This document shows, piece by piece, positions 24,842 to 33,522 of a stretch of 64,000 nt of DNA. Under the pieces are notes generated by a model. It saw only the letters and a list, made by a program, of their open reading frames with translations. It was not told the DNA's origin and made no database searches. How positions within the stretch are numbered: position 1 is the first letter of the stretch; every line of letters begins with the position of its first letter. The stretch is from Rhodobiaceae bacterium UBA7804 (GTDB lineage: Bacteria; Pseudomonadota; Alphaproteobacteria; Parvibaculales; Parvibaculaceae), in assembly GCA_002480495.1 (NCBI GenBank), contig DLCG01000008.1, positions 413,363-477,362 on the forward strand, given 5' to 3'. The translations under genes and the position numbers were made by a program.

Positions 24842-25262
24842 GCCGCGCCGCCTTTTCGATTTCGTGGAGCTTGTCGATGGAGCGCACCAGCGTCGCGAGG
24901 CGGCGTGCCTGCCGCTCGCCTTCCGCCTCGTCGCGCATCGTCTTTCGCTGCCGCTCTATGTCCGCAATTTCGCGGGCGATCAGCCTCGTCAGCCGCGCGG
25001 CCAGCGCCTCCGCATCCTGCGGCAGTTCGGTTTCGAGGCGCTGTTCCTCGGCAACCTCGCCGCGCTTCGGCCAGTTCTCGGTCTTCGCTCTCGCGAGAAT
25101 GCGGTTGCAGTGAATGCCGTGATCGAAGGCGATCTCGGAAAGACGCCGCTTGCCGATCTCGTATTCGGCGCGGATGGTCTCCCAGTCGAGTTCCTCATCC
25201 GCCATTGCGCGCGGCGGCGCATCCGCCACCGGCTCTTTCGCCGCCGCTTTCGTCATCGTCAT
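24675..25262 (-). CDS. terminase small subunit-like protein (GTA g1-like)
   Basis: 195 aa if started at the ATG at 25262 (alternative 25256). A helix-turn-helix near residues 26-60 (LDWETIRAEYEIGKRRLSEIAFDHGIHCNRILARAKTENWPKRG) binds DNA, followed by a long helical, charged stretch (ARLTRLIAREIADIERQRKTMRDEAEGERQARRLATLVRSIDKLHEIEK) likely to oligomerise. Position in front of the large terminase fits. No clear ribosome-binding site, so the start is uncertain. First gene of the minus-strand GTA cluster. Confidence 0.8.
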   Translation of the reverse strand: MTMTKAAAKEPVADAPPRAMADEELDWETIRAEYEIGKRRLSEIAFDHGIHCNRILARAKTENWPKRGEVAEEQRLETELPQDAEALAARLTRLIAREIADIERQRKTMRDEAEGERQARRLATLVRSIDKLHEIEKAARLAKRNDPEADKARRRAEDESIRAELESRLSRLAGGGGKGRVPQKPDAARGAAAPR

Positions 25263-25637
25263 CCGCACAATTCTGGAGATGGACGTAAGGTAGGGAGCGA
25301 GCGTGACGCTGACAATTGGGGATATCTCGGAACTTTCGCTTTCACCGAGTCTGAAGCGCTGTTCGCGGGCGGGCACTACTTGTCACCCACCAAAAGTGTC
25401 ATCCCGGCGAAAGCCGGGACCCACTCGCAATTCAACTTGCCGCAGCAATCAAGGTTGAACGCCGTCCCTCAGCGTGCTTCGAGCAAAACCGCTCTTGCTA
25501 AGGGAACCAATGGGTCCCGGCTTTCGCCGGGATGACATCGGCATTTTTGTCTCACGCATTGCCTCAACCGTCTTCTTCCGACTCCCCTTTCCTCCCGAGT
25601 CGCGGCAAACTCCCGCAAAACCGCGCCGGGGAGGACC
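25263..25637. other. non-coding region before the GTA cluster
   Basis: About 375 bases. It holds the 27-bp perfect inverted repeat described separately and low-complexity sequence. I saw no convincing promoter for the GTA operon here: a TTGTCA hexamer on the minus strand near 25310-25315 has no good partner. Confidence 0.5.
25397..25537. repeat. inverted pair of a 27-bp palindromic element (BIME/MITE-like)
   Basis: A 27-base element beginning TGTCATCCCGGCGAAAGCC at 25397-25423 is repeated exactly in inverted orientation at 25511-25537, 87 bases apart. Each copy also folds on itself (CCCGGC-GAAA-GCCGGG). Perfect identity of the arms suggests a recent insertion of a mobile non-coding element of the REP/BIME kind. 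Confidence 0.85.
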
Positions 25638-26099
25638 ATGCTGCAGAGAATCGCGACTTCGCTTCGCTTCCGCTTCGTCGCACGCCAGTCGGCGATCGAG
25701 CGGCAGGCGGGCGCCATTCCCTATGCGCTTGTGGACGGTCAGGTCGCGGTCCTGCTCATCACCTCGCGGCGCACGGGCCGCTGGATCTTTCCCAAGGGCG
25801 GGCTCATGGAAGGGCTCGATCCGCATGAGGCCGCCGCGCAGGAAGCGCTGGAGGAAGCGGGTGTCGAGGGTATCGTCGGGGATCAACCGCTTGGCGCATG
25901 GCGCACGATCAAGCGGCGCGGCGTCCGCGTGAAGCCCATCGAGGTCGACATGTATCCGCTGCTCGTCACGCAGCAGCATGAAACATGGGAAGAGCAGCAT
26001 CAGCGCCGCAGGCACTGGGCAGGCGTGCGCGAGGCGCGCAAGCTTCTCTCCGATCCGCGCCTCGGCGATCTCGTGATGATGCTCAGGGACTTGAAGTAG
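25638..26099 (+). CDS. NUDIX hydrolase
   Basis: 153 aa, start MLQRIATSLRFR preceded by GGGGAGG. NUDIX fold with the box region FPKGGLMEGLDPHEAAAQEALEEAGV (about residues 53-78); the first Glu of the strict consensus is absent, as in the DIPP-like alphaproteobacterial branch that begins KGWPMKG. Would hydrolyse a nucleoside diphosphate linked to another group or a diphosphoinositol-like substrate; the substrate is not determinable. Convergent with the phosphate transporter gene, the stops lying 6 bases apart. Confidence 0.92.
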   Translation: MLQRIATSLRFRFVARQSAIERQAGAIPYALVDGQVAVLLITSRRTGRWIFPKGGLMEGLDPHEAAAQEALEEAGVEGIVGDQPLGAWRTIKRRGVRVKPIEVDMYPLLVTQQHETWEEQHQRRRHWAGVREARKLLSDPRLGDLVMMLRDLK

Positions 26100-26105
26100 C
26101 GCCGC

Positions 26106-27614
26106 TCAGAAATCCGAAACGGCCTTCATCAGCGCATAAAGGGCAGCGGCAAGGCCGCCCGCCGCAGGCACCGTGATGACCCAGGCCGCCGCGATGCCGA
26201 GGACATGGCGGCGGCGCACGAGGCGGCGCTTTTCGCGCTTGATCTGTTTCTTGATCGCGTCTTCCGGCGTTCTGGTCAGCGAGGAAGGTTCGCTCGGCGT
26301 TGGCTTCGCGGGCTTCGGTCCGTCCGCCTTGAGGCCGAGATTGGCGAGCTGCTCGCGCAGGAAGCCGACGCCGAAGACGCCGCCAATGGCGATATGCGTC
26401 GATGAAACGGGCAGGCCCAGCGCCGAGGCGATGAGCACCGTGATCGCGGCGGCGAGCGCCACGCAATAGGCGCGCGGCGCGTCCATCTTCGTGATCTTGG
26501 TACCAACGGTGCGGATGAGGCGCGGCCCGAAAAGCGCGAGGCCGAGGGATATGCCGATGGCGCCGATCGCGAGCACCCAGAAGGGCAGCGCGACATTGCC
26601 CGCCGTCGCCGTTCCCGTTTCCGCCGCCGCCACGATGGCTGCGAGCGGGCCCACCGCGTTCGCGACGTCGTTCGCGCCATGCGCAAAGGAGAGAAGGCCC
26701 GCCGCGAAGACGAGCGGCAGCGTGAAGAGCCCCGCCACATGCTTGCGCCGGTTCTCGAGCGTGGCCGCGCGGCGCGCGACCCAGGGTCTCGTCGCCAGCG
26801 TTCCGGCGATGAAGAAAACAAGGCCGAGCAGCCAGACGGTTCCCGCCGAGGGCTTCCAGATCTTGGAAAAGCCCTTCAGCGCGAGATACATCGCGAAGAC
26901 GCCTGCCATCAGGCCGATGAGGACGGGCACCCAGCGCCTCGCCGCCGTCACGCGGTCGGGTTTGAAGAGGACCTGCCATTTCACGAAGCCGAGCAGCGCC
27001 GCCGCGATCACGCCGCCCATCACGGGCGAGATGACCCAGCTTGCCGCAATGGCGCCCATGGTCGGCCAGTTGACGATGCCGAAGCCTGCCGCCGCGATGC
27101 CGGCGCCCAGCACGCCGCCCACGATCGAATGCGTGGTCGAAACGGGCGCGTTGAGGAATGTCGCAAGGTGGATCCAGATTGCCGCCGCAAGGAAGGACGC
27201 CATCATCAGCATCACGAAGTCGCGGACCTCGAAGCCCTGGCCGGGCACGACGATGTTCTTGGAAATCGTGTTGACGACGTCGCCGCCCGCGAGGATCGCG
27301 CCCGCCGCCTCGCATATGGCCGCTATGAGGAGCGCGGCGCCTAGCGGCAGCGCACGGCTGCCGACCGCGGGGCCCATATTGTTCGCGACGTCATTGGCGC
27401 CGATGTTCAGCGCCATGTAGCCGGCGATGACGCCGCCCGCGATCACGAAGAAGCTCAGCGGTCCGGACGGGGCGAGCCCGCTCATGACCAGGAAGATCGC
27501 TACGAGGAAGAGGACCGCCAGTCCGGGGGCGGCGATGGAGCGCGACAGGTCGTGCGTCGCCTCCTCGAGCTTCACGACCTTCTTCAGGTCCTTGTCGAGC
27601 GCACTCTTCGGCAC
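26106..27614 (-). CDS. inorganic phosphate transporter, PiT family
   Basis: 502 aa integral membrane protein with 10-12 hydrophobic segments. PiT signatures are present twice: IGANDVANNMGPAVGSRA near residues 92-109 and AHGANDVANAVGPLAAI near residue 315, plus SSTHIAIGGVFGVGFL and APVSTTHSIVGGVLGAGIAA. Low-affinity phosphate uptake driven by cations or protons. An extra basic cytoplasmic segment (KQIKREKRRLVRRRHVLG) precedes the last helix. Three 11-base repeats resembling a Pho box lie upstream, so PhoB regulation is likely. Confidence 0.95.
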   Translation of the reverse strand: MPKSALDKDLKKVVKLEEATHDLSRSIAAPGLAVLFLVAIFLVMSGLAPSGPLSFFVIAGGVIAGYMALNIGANDVANNMGPAVGSRALPLGAALLIAAICEAAGAILAGGDVVNTISKNIVVPGQGFEVRDFVMLMMASFLAAAIWIHLATFLNAPVSTTHSIVGGVLGAGIAAAGFGIVNWPTMGAIAASWVISPVMGGVIAAALLGFVKWQVLFKPDRVTAARRWVPVLIGLMAGVFAMYLALKGFSKIWKPSAGTVWLLGLVFFIAGTLATRPWVARRAATLENRRKHVAGLFTLPLVFAAGLLSFAHGANDVANAVGPLAAIVAAAETGTATAGNVALPFWVLAIGAIGISLGLALFGPRLIRTVGTKITKMDAPRAYCVALAAAITVLIASALGLPVSSTHIAIGGVFGVGFLREQLANLGLKADGPKPAKPTPSEPSSLTRTPEDAIKKQIKREKRRLVRRRHVLGIAAAWVITVPAAGGLAAALYALMKAVSDF

Positions 27615-27696
27615 GGGGCTCCCTCAACGATTCGGCCAAGATCCGGGCATAACTCGCCGGGGGGAGCGTTTAGCATCTCGACGGGGATAAGCCTAC

Positions 27697-27729
27697 CCTG
27701 TGTGACGTTTTTTTGACGTTTTGATGACG
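27697..27729 (-). promoter_or_regulatory. Pho-box-like array of three 11-bp repeats upstream of the PiT gene
   Basis: On the minus strand three units start with CGTCA at exact 11-base spacing (CGTCATCAAAA, CGTCAAAAAAA, CGTCACACAGG), beginning at 27729, 27718 and 27707. PhoB sites are 11-base direct repeats of a TGTCA-type heptamer plus an A/T-rich tetramer, which matches. Located 83 bases before the start codon, where a -35 element would be. Confidence 0.65.
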
Positions 27730-27730
27730 G

Positions 27731-28117
27731 TCAGGCCGCCTTGGCGGCGAGATATCCCCCCAGCGCGGCCAGCGCCGTCAGCGCCGTTCCCCAGGCCATG
27801 TCGACCGCTGCCATGCGCCAGGGCCAGCCCTTCAGCGTGGCGAGGTTCGTCATGTCATAGGTTCCATAGGCGAGAAGGCCAAGCAGAGCGCCCCTCAGAA
27901 GCGCGCCCTTCCAGCTCTCCGCCGGCATCACCGCGAAGAAGACGATGCCGCCGATATAGAAGAGATAGAAGACGCCCGCCGCGAGAAAGTCCGGCGCCTC
28001 GCGCATCAGGCTTCCTATCGAAGAGGCGTAAAAGTCACGCGCGATCCGGCTCAGCCAGACATAGTCGAGTCCAAGAAAGACGACCGCGCTTCCAATATAG
28101 GCGAAGAGATAGGTCAT
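27731..28117 (-). CDS. DUF2177 family membrane protein
   Basis: 128 aa with four hydrophobic segments. Family pattern: FLGLDYVWLSRIARDFYASSIGSLM near the N-terminus and ALLGLLAYGTYDMTNLATLKGWPW around residue 90. Function unknown; an inner-membrane protein. Its stop is 2 bases before the Pho-box-like array, so the following phosphate transporter promoter lies in the end of this unit. The YcgN gene is upstream on the same strand, 59 bases away. Confidence 0.85.
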   Translation of the reverse strand: MTYLFAYIGSAVVFLGLDYVWLSRIARDFYASSIGSLMREAPDFLAAGVFYLFYIGGIVFFAVMPAESWKGALLRGALLGLLAYGTYDMTNLATLKGWPWRMAAVDMAWGTALTALAALGGYLAAKAA

Positions 28118-28176
28118 TGATCACCCTCCCGTTTCAGCCTTCTACGCAAGGGAAACAAGGCCGGATCACACAGCAT

Positions 28177-28653
28177 TCATTCCGGCGGCAGCAGAGGCCA
28201 GTCGACGATCCGCTCTTCGAGGTCCTCCATATCCGCCTCGTCCTCATAGAGAAACCGTCCGTAGACGGACATGCCCGCAAGCCGCACCGCCTCGTACTCG
28301 CCGGAGACGAGGGGGTGCCACCATGGAAGATCCTTTCCTTCCTTGATCAGCTTGTAGGCGCAGGAGGGCGGCATCCAATCGATATCTTCCAGGTTCTCGA
28401 CCGTCAGCGTCACGCAGTCCGGCACGCGGGTCGAGCGGTTCGGATAGTCCGAGCAACGGCAGGTCTCCGCATCGAGCAGCCGGCAGGCAATATCCGTATA
28501 TTCGATCTCGCCCGTGTCCTCGTCCTCGAGCTTGACCAGGCAGCACTTCGCACAGCCGTCGCAAAGGCTTTCCCACTCCTCGCGGGTCATCTCATCGAGG
28601 CGCTTCACGCGCCAGAAGGGTTCGGGGCTACCGGTCATTCCGGGACAGAACAT
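28177..28653 (-). CDS. YcgN-type cysteine cluster protein (UPF0260)
   Basis: 158 aa (a second in-frame ATG at 28638 could be the true start). Cysteine-rich motif LCDGCAKCCLVKLED then CRLLDAETCRCSDYPNRSTRVPDC, i.e. a metal- or Fe-S-binding CxxCxxxCC-type cluster of the PF03692 family. C-terminal WHPLVSGEYEAVRLAGMSVYGRF is characteristic of YcgN. Function unknown; likely cytoplasmic metal-binding. Divergent from the penicillin-binding protein gene. Confidence 0.92.
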   Translation of the reverse strand: MFCPGMTGSPEPFWRVKRLDEMTREEWESLCDGCAKCCLVKLEDEDTGEIEYTDIACRLLDAETCRCSDYPNRSTRVPDCVTLTVENLEDIDWMPPSCAYKLIKEGKDLPWWHPLVSGEYEAVRLAGMSVYGRFLYEDEADMEDLEERIVDWPLLPPE

Positions 28654-28825
28654 CGGCGCGAAGATTTTGTCAAAGCCTCACACTGCCGCCGCATTGCCCC
28701 GATCCCGCCCTATTCCATGCACAAACTTGGGTAAGTCTCGTTTTGGTCCAAAGGGGCTGGCACGACACTCGCATGAAATCGGCTCCCGGCTTACGCCCGG
28801 ATTGGGTTCAACGAGGCGGTTAACC

Positions 28826-30889
28826 TTGAGCGACGACGACGATATCGATCCGCACTATCCCATGCGTTCGCAATTGCGCCACGCACAGATGTCGCGCGAC
28901 CTGCCGCCGCCGGAAGAGTTCGAGACAGAACCGAAGCCCAAGCGCGCGTCGCACAGGCAGGCCGGTGGCTTTGCCCGTGCGCTCACCTTCGTCTCTTTCG
29001 GCATCACTGCTTTTATCGTCGGCTTCATCGCGCTCGTTTTCATCACCCTGCCCGACCTCAAGCGCACGCTCGAAACGGCGCAGACGGAATCCCTGTCGAT
29101 CACGGTCCTCGCGTCGAATGGCGATGAGCTGGGCATACGCGGACGGCGCACGGCTCCTACCGTGCCGCTAGGGGAAATGCCGCCCTATCTCATCAAGGCC
29201 GTGCTCGCCACGGAAGATCGCCGCTTTTACGAACATAACGGCTTCGATCCGCGCGGCATCGCTCGTGCGATGTGGACCAATCTCAAATCCTTCGGTTTCG
29301 TCGAAGGCGGCTCGACCATCACACAGCAGGTCGCGAAGAATCTCTATCTCGACAACAGCCGCACCATCTGGCGCAAGGCGCAGGAAGCGCTCATCACGAT
29401 GTGGCTGGAGAACAATCTCACCAAGGATGAAATCCTGACGCTCTATCTAAATCGCATCTATATGGGCGCTGGAAATTACGGCATGGATGCCGCCGCGCGT
29501 TATTATTTCGGCAAGTCGGTACGCGATGTCTCGCTCGCCGAAGCGGCAATCCTCGCTGGCCTTCCGAAAGCTCCCAGCCGCTTCTCGCCCGCCAACGATC
29601 TCGAACGCGCCCGCGCACGCGCAAACCAGGTGCTCGACCGGCTGGTCGATGCCGGCAGCCTTCGCGAAAAGGATGTCGTCGGCGCGCGCGAAAATCCCGC
29701 CGAGGTTCTGACCCATTCGACGGAAGCGGGACGCGAATATTTCATCGACTGGGTTGCGGAAGAAGTACGCACGCTCCTTCCCGATGCGACGGGCCGCGTC
29801 ACTGTTCGCACCACGCTCGACCCTCGCCGCCAGACGGCAGCCGAGAAAGCAGTCGAAAAGGCGCTGGCCGACATGGGCAAGGATCGCAACGTCACGCAGG
29901 GCGCGCTCATTGCGCTGGCGCCGGATGGTGCGGTGCGCGCGATGGTCGGCGGCCGCTCCTATGTCGAAAGCCAGTTCAACCGTGCGATCCAAGCTAAACG
30001 CCAGCCGGGTTCCGCCTTCAAGCCCATCGTCTATCTCGCCGCACTCAAATCCGGCTACACGCCGGACAGTCCCGTCACAGACGAGCCCGTTTCCATGGGC
30101 GACTGGTCGCCGCGCAATGCATCTTCGCGCAACTGGGGAACGGTGAGCCTTGCCACAGCGCTCGCGAATTCCATCAACACCATCACCGTTCAGGTCGGCG
30201 ACCGAGTCGGTATGGATCGCATTCTTTCGACCGCTCAGGATCTCGGCATCGAAGGCCCGCTGCCGCGCAATCTCTCCATTGCGCTCGGCAGCGCGGAAGT
30301 CACGCTGCTGGAACTCACCTCCGCCTATTCGGCTTTCGGCAACGCAGGCCGCCGCGCTGCGCCCTACGGCATCGTTTCCATCGAAGCGGAGAACGGCGAA
30401 ACGCTCTATGCTCACCAAGCGACGCCCGAACAGGTCATGACGCGCAACCAGGCGCAGGACATGACCTACATGCTTCATCAGGTGATCGCCGAAGGCACGG
30501 GCCGAAACGCCGCTCTCTCCGGACGTCTTGCAGCGGGCAAGACCGGCACGAGCCAGGACAATCGCGATGCCTGGTTCATCGGTTACACAGGCAACGAAGC
30601 CGCGGGCGTCTGGTTCGGTAATGACGACAATTCGCCGACGGAGGGCGCCGCAGGCGGCAATTTCGCGGCCCTTGCCTGGCGCAACTACATGACGGCCGCC
30701 GAACAGGGCATGCCTGCCGCACCGCTGCCGGGCGCCGTCCGCTACCGCGATGCGCCGCTCGTTAGCGCCACCGCACCACGCAGCGGCTTCTTCGCGGAGC
30801 TTGCCGACCTTTTCGACGCCGCGCCGAAACTGGAGGGAGGGCCTTCCGGCCGTGCGGGCGCCCCCGATTTCCGGATGGGCGGGCGTTAG
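28826..30889 (+). CDS. bifunctional penicillin-binding protein 1A (glycosyltransferase/transpeptidase)
   Basis: 687 aa from the TTG at 28826 with GAGG 9 bases before it (an ATG at 28862 is the alternative). Cytoplasmic tail, TM helix about 55-80, then a GT51 domain (TEDRRFYEHNGFDPRGIARAM, EGGSTITQQVAKN) that polymerises glycan strands, and a transpeptidase domain with SxxK-type GSAFKP, SxN motif ANSINT and KTGTS (AAGKTGTSQDN). Makes septal or side-wall peptidoglycan. Monocistronic; followed by an ABC-F gene 73 bases on. Confidence 0.95.
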   Translation: MSDDDDIDPHYPMRSQLRHAQMSRDLPPPEEFETEPKPKRASHRQAGGFARALTFVSFGITAFIVGFIALVFITLPDLKRTLETAQTESLSITVLASNGDELGIRGRRTAPTVPLGEMPPYLIKAVLATEDRRFYEHNGFDPRGIARAMWTNLKSFGFVEGGSTITQQVAKNLYLDNSRTIWRKAQEALITMWLENNLTKDEILTLYLNRIYMGAGNYGMDAAARYYFGKSVRDVSLAEAAILAGLPKAPSRFSPANDLERARARANQVLDRLVDAGSLREKDVVGARENPAEVLTHSTEAGREYFIDWVAEEVRTLLPDATGRVTVRTTLDPRRQTAAEKAVEKALADMGKDRNVTQGALIALAPDGAVRAMVGGRSYVESQFNRAIQAKRQPGSAFKPIVYLAALKSGYTPDSPVTDEPVSMGDWSPRNASSRNWGTVSLATALANSINTITVQVGDRVGMDRILSTAQDLGIEGPLPRNLSIALGSAEVTLLELTSAYSAFGNAGRRAAPYGIVSIEAENGETLYAHQATPEQVMTRNQAQDMTYMLHQVIAEGTGRNAALSGRLAAGKTGTSQDNRDAWFIGYTGNEAAGVWFGNDDNSPTEGAAGGNFAALAWRNYMTAAEQGMPAAPLPGAVRYRDAPLVSATAPRSGFFAELADLFDAAPKLEGGPSGRAGAPDFRMGGR

Positions 30890-30962
30890 TTCTTCTTCGC
30901 GAGATTGCGCGCATCCGCGCGATGCGCCATACAGGCGGCCAGTTTTCTGAGGGATATTGAAC

Positions 30963-32768
30963 TTGGCAGCCCCCCTTCTTGCCCTGCGCGACATTCGCGT
31001 CGTCTTTGCCGATCAGGTCCTGATCGCGGCGGCGAGCTTCGCGCTCGCGCCGGGCGACAGGCTCTGCCTTGTCGGACGGAACGGCAGCGGCAAGTCCACG
31101 CTACTGCGCATCGCGGCGGGCCTTGCCGAGCCGGATGGCGGCGAGATATTCCGCCAGCCCGGCACCCGCATTGCCTATCTTGAACAGGTGCCGAATTTCG
31201 GCGGCGCGAAGCGCGTCATCGACTACGCGACAGCGGGCGGCGCGGAGGAGCACAAGGCAGCGGCCGCGCTCGATGAACTCGGCCTCTCGCCCGCCGCCGA
31301 TCCGGCAACGCTTTCAGGCGGTGAAGGCCGCAAGGCGGCGCTCGCCCGCGTGCTTGCGGAAGAACCGGACATCCTTCTTCTGGACGAGCCGACGAACCAT
31401 CTCGATCTTCCCTCTATCGAATGGCTGGAAGAGCGCCTTTCGCAATTCCGCGGCGCCTTCGTGCTCATCAGCCATGACCGCGCCTTCCTGCGCCGTCTCG
31501 CGGCAGGCTGCCTCTGGCTCGACCGTGGCGCGATCCGCCGCCTCGACAAAGGTTATGGCGCCTTCGAGGAGTGGTCGGAGAAAATTCTCGCCGAGGAAGA
31601 AGTCACGCAGCGCAAGCTCGATAAGCTCATCGAGCAGGAAACGCAGTGGTCGCGCGAAGGCATCTCCGCGCGGCGCACGCGCAACCAGGGCCGTCTACGC
31701 CGCCTTCATGCGATGCGGTCGGAGCGCGCGCAACGCGTGCAGCAGACGGGCCGCGCGGATCTCGCCGTCGAAAGCGGTCAGGCTTCCGGCTCGCTCGTCG
31801 TCGAAGCGAAGAACATCACCAAGGTCTGGCCGCAACCGGACGGGACGGAGCGCATTGCCGTGCGCGATTTTTCGACGCGCATCATGCGGGGCGACAAGAT
31901 CGGTCTCATCGGGCCGAATGGTGCGGGCAAGACGACGCTCCTGAAAATTCTGACAGGTGTCCTCGCGCCCGATAGCGGCAGCATCCGCCTCGGAACGAAC
32001 CTCACGCCTGTCTATGTCGACCAGTCGCGGAGCTCGCTCGACCCGGAAGCCACGCTCTGGGACACGCTGTGCGAAAGCGGCGGCGACCAGGTGATCGTTC
32101 GCGGCAAGCCCCGCCACGTCGTCTCCTATCTGCGCGACTTCCTTTTCCGCGAGTCGCAGGCACGCCAGCCCGTGAAAGCCCTGTCGGGCGGCGAGCAATG
32201 CCGCCTGCTTCTCGCGCGGGCGCTTGCCAAACCGTCGAACCTTCTCATCCTCGACGAGCCGACGAACGACCTCGACATGGAGACGCTCGATCTCCTGCAG
32301 GAAATCGTGTCGGACTATGACGGCACCGTTCTTCTTGTCAGTCATGACCGCGATTTTCTCGACCGCATCGTTACCTCCGTCATCGCGCTTGAAGGCGACG
32401 GCAAGGCGCAGGAATATCCGGGCGGCTATTCCGACTACCTGAGGCAGCGGAAAGAAAACGCGCGCGCTTCTTCCGCCGCAAAAACCTCGTCTTCCACCGC
32501 GCCGAAGCAGGAACGCGCCAAGGCGCAAACGAAGCTGAGCTACAAGGATCAGCGCGCACTCGAAGAACTGCAGTCCCGTATGCCAGCGCTCGAGAAGGAG
32601 ATCGCCGCGCTCGAAGCGGCTCTCGCCGATCCCGATCTCTATGCGCGCGATCCCGACAAGTTCCACAAGACGACCGAGCGCCACGACGCACTTAAAGCCG
32701 AGCTCGAAAAAGCCGAGGAACTCTGGCTGGAACTCGAGATGAAGCGCGAGGAACTCGCCGGAAACTAG
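30963..32768 (+). CDS. ABC-F family ATPase (Uup-like)
   Basis: 601 aa from the TTG at 30963, favoured because GAGGGA lies 8 bases upstream; the TTG at 30957 is too close. Two ABC domains without membrane segments: Walker A VGRNGSGKST and GPNGAGKTT, signatures LSGGEGRK and LSGGEQCR, Walker B LLLDEPTNHLD and LILDEPTNDLD. A C-terminal charged coiled coil (ALEELQSRMPALEKEIAALEAALADPDLY) is of the Uup kind. Acts on ribosomes or DNA intermediates; which is not determinable. Confidence 0.93.
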   Translation: MAAPLLALRDIRVVFADQVLIAAASFALAPGDRLCLVGRNGSGKSTLLRIAAGLAEPDGGEIFRQPGTRIAYLEQVPNFGGAKRVIDYATAGGAEEHKAAAALDELGLSPAADPATLSGGEGRKAALARVLAEEPDILLLDEPTNHLDLPSIEWLEERLSQFRGAFVLISHDRAFLRRLAAGCLWLDRGAIRRLDKGYGAFEEWSEKILAEEEVTQRKLDKLIEQETQWSREGISARRTRNQGRLRRLHAMRSERAQRVQQTGRADLAVESGQASGSLVVEAKNITKVWPQPDGTERIAVRDFSTRIMRGDKIGLIGPNGAGKTTLLKILTGVLAPDSGSIRLGTNLTPVYVDQSRSSLDPEATLWDTLCESGGDQVIVRGKPRHVVSYLRDFLFRESQARQPVKALSGGEQCRLLLARALAKPSNLLILDEPTNDLDMETLDLLQEIVSDYDGTVLLVSHDRDFLDRIVTSVIALEGDGKAQEYPGGYSDYLRQRKENARASSAAKTSSSTAPKQERAKAQTKLSYKDQRALEELQSRMPALEKEIAALEAALADPDLYARDPDKFHKTTERHDALKAELEKAEELWLELEMKREELAGN

Positions 32769-32937
32769 CCATTTCGGTCGCTCCCTGCGGCTGGATTAAC
32801 TACACACACATTATCCCTTTGACTGTCGCGGTTTGAAACGATTGGATGGTGTCCGCACTGATTCGCTCAGGGGTGTGGCGGACCGGTTCAGTTGAAATCC
32901 ATGGGTCCCGGGGCGGGGCTCCATTGGGGGGATTTGC

Positions 32938-33522
32938 TTGAAGCTGGCCCTGAAGCTGGTAGCGGTCGTCGTCGTCGCGCTGATACTCGGCGCGGGCTCG
33001 GCGCTGTTCGTCATTCGCGGGTTCGGGCTTGGCGGCGACATTGCGGTCGGCCCATGGGTAACGAGCCTCACCATCGGCAGCACACAGGCGGACCCCTACA
33101 CGCGGGCGCGCGTCGCCGTCGCGGGTCTTCTCGCTCTCAATCGAGACGAAACGATTTACTTTACCGCGGCAGACGACGATGACGGAGAGGCTCTCCGCTC
33201 CGGATGCACCTACAAGGTGACCGGCTCCGATCTGCCGGCACGCTGGTGGAGCGTGACCCTATATGGCGAAGATCACTATCTCGTTTCCAATCCGAAGAAC
33301 CTCTATTCCTACGGAGGCGACAGCGTCGTGCGTGAGGAAGATGGCAGCTTCGTCATCTCGGTCGGTCCGGAAGAAGCGGACAGAAACTGGATTCCGACCG
33401 GCGGTCAAACGGGTGACACATTTTCCCTTACTCTCCGGCTCTACAATCCCGAGCCGGACGCCGTGCGCGATCCATCCGCGATCGCGCTGCCGCGGATCGC
33501 CAAGGAGACATGTCAATCATGA
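32938..33522 (+). CDS. DUF1214 domain membrane-anchored protein
   Basis: 194 aa from a TTG preceded by GGGGGGA. N-terminal TM helix (KLALKLVAVVVVALILGAGSALFVI) then a DUF1214 domain: GPWVTSLTIGSTQADPYTRARVAVAGLLALNRDETIYFTA and the C-terminal WIPTGGQTGDTFSLTLRLYNP. DUF1214 and DUF1254 proteins commonly occur together, as here. Role unknown; periplasmic-facing. Its stop overlaps the next start (ATGA). Confidence 0.9.
   Translation: MKLALKLVAVVVVALILGAGSALFVIRGFGLGGDIAVGPWVTSLTIGSTQADPYTRARVAVAGLLALNRDETIYFTAADDDDGEALRSGCTYKVTGSDLPARWWSVTLYGEDHYLVSNPKNLYSYGGDSVVREEDGSFVISVGPEEADRNWIPTGGQTGDTFSLTLRLYNPEPDAVRDPSAIALPRIAKETCQS

Noticed and set aside
6326..25262. Active prophage interpretation
   Set aside because: No integrase, excisionase, repressor, replication genes or flanking att repeats seen; gene set equals a GTA. 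Flanks are ordinary chromosomal genes.
26491..27420. 309-codon plus-strand ORF over the PiT gene
   Set aside because: Antisense to a transporter with duplicated GANDVAN motifs; no independent support.
29447..30994. 515-codon minus-strand ORF across the PBP1A gene
   Set aside because: Complementary to a gene with all PBP motifs; sequence composition of a shadow frame, no recognisable domain.
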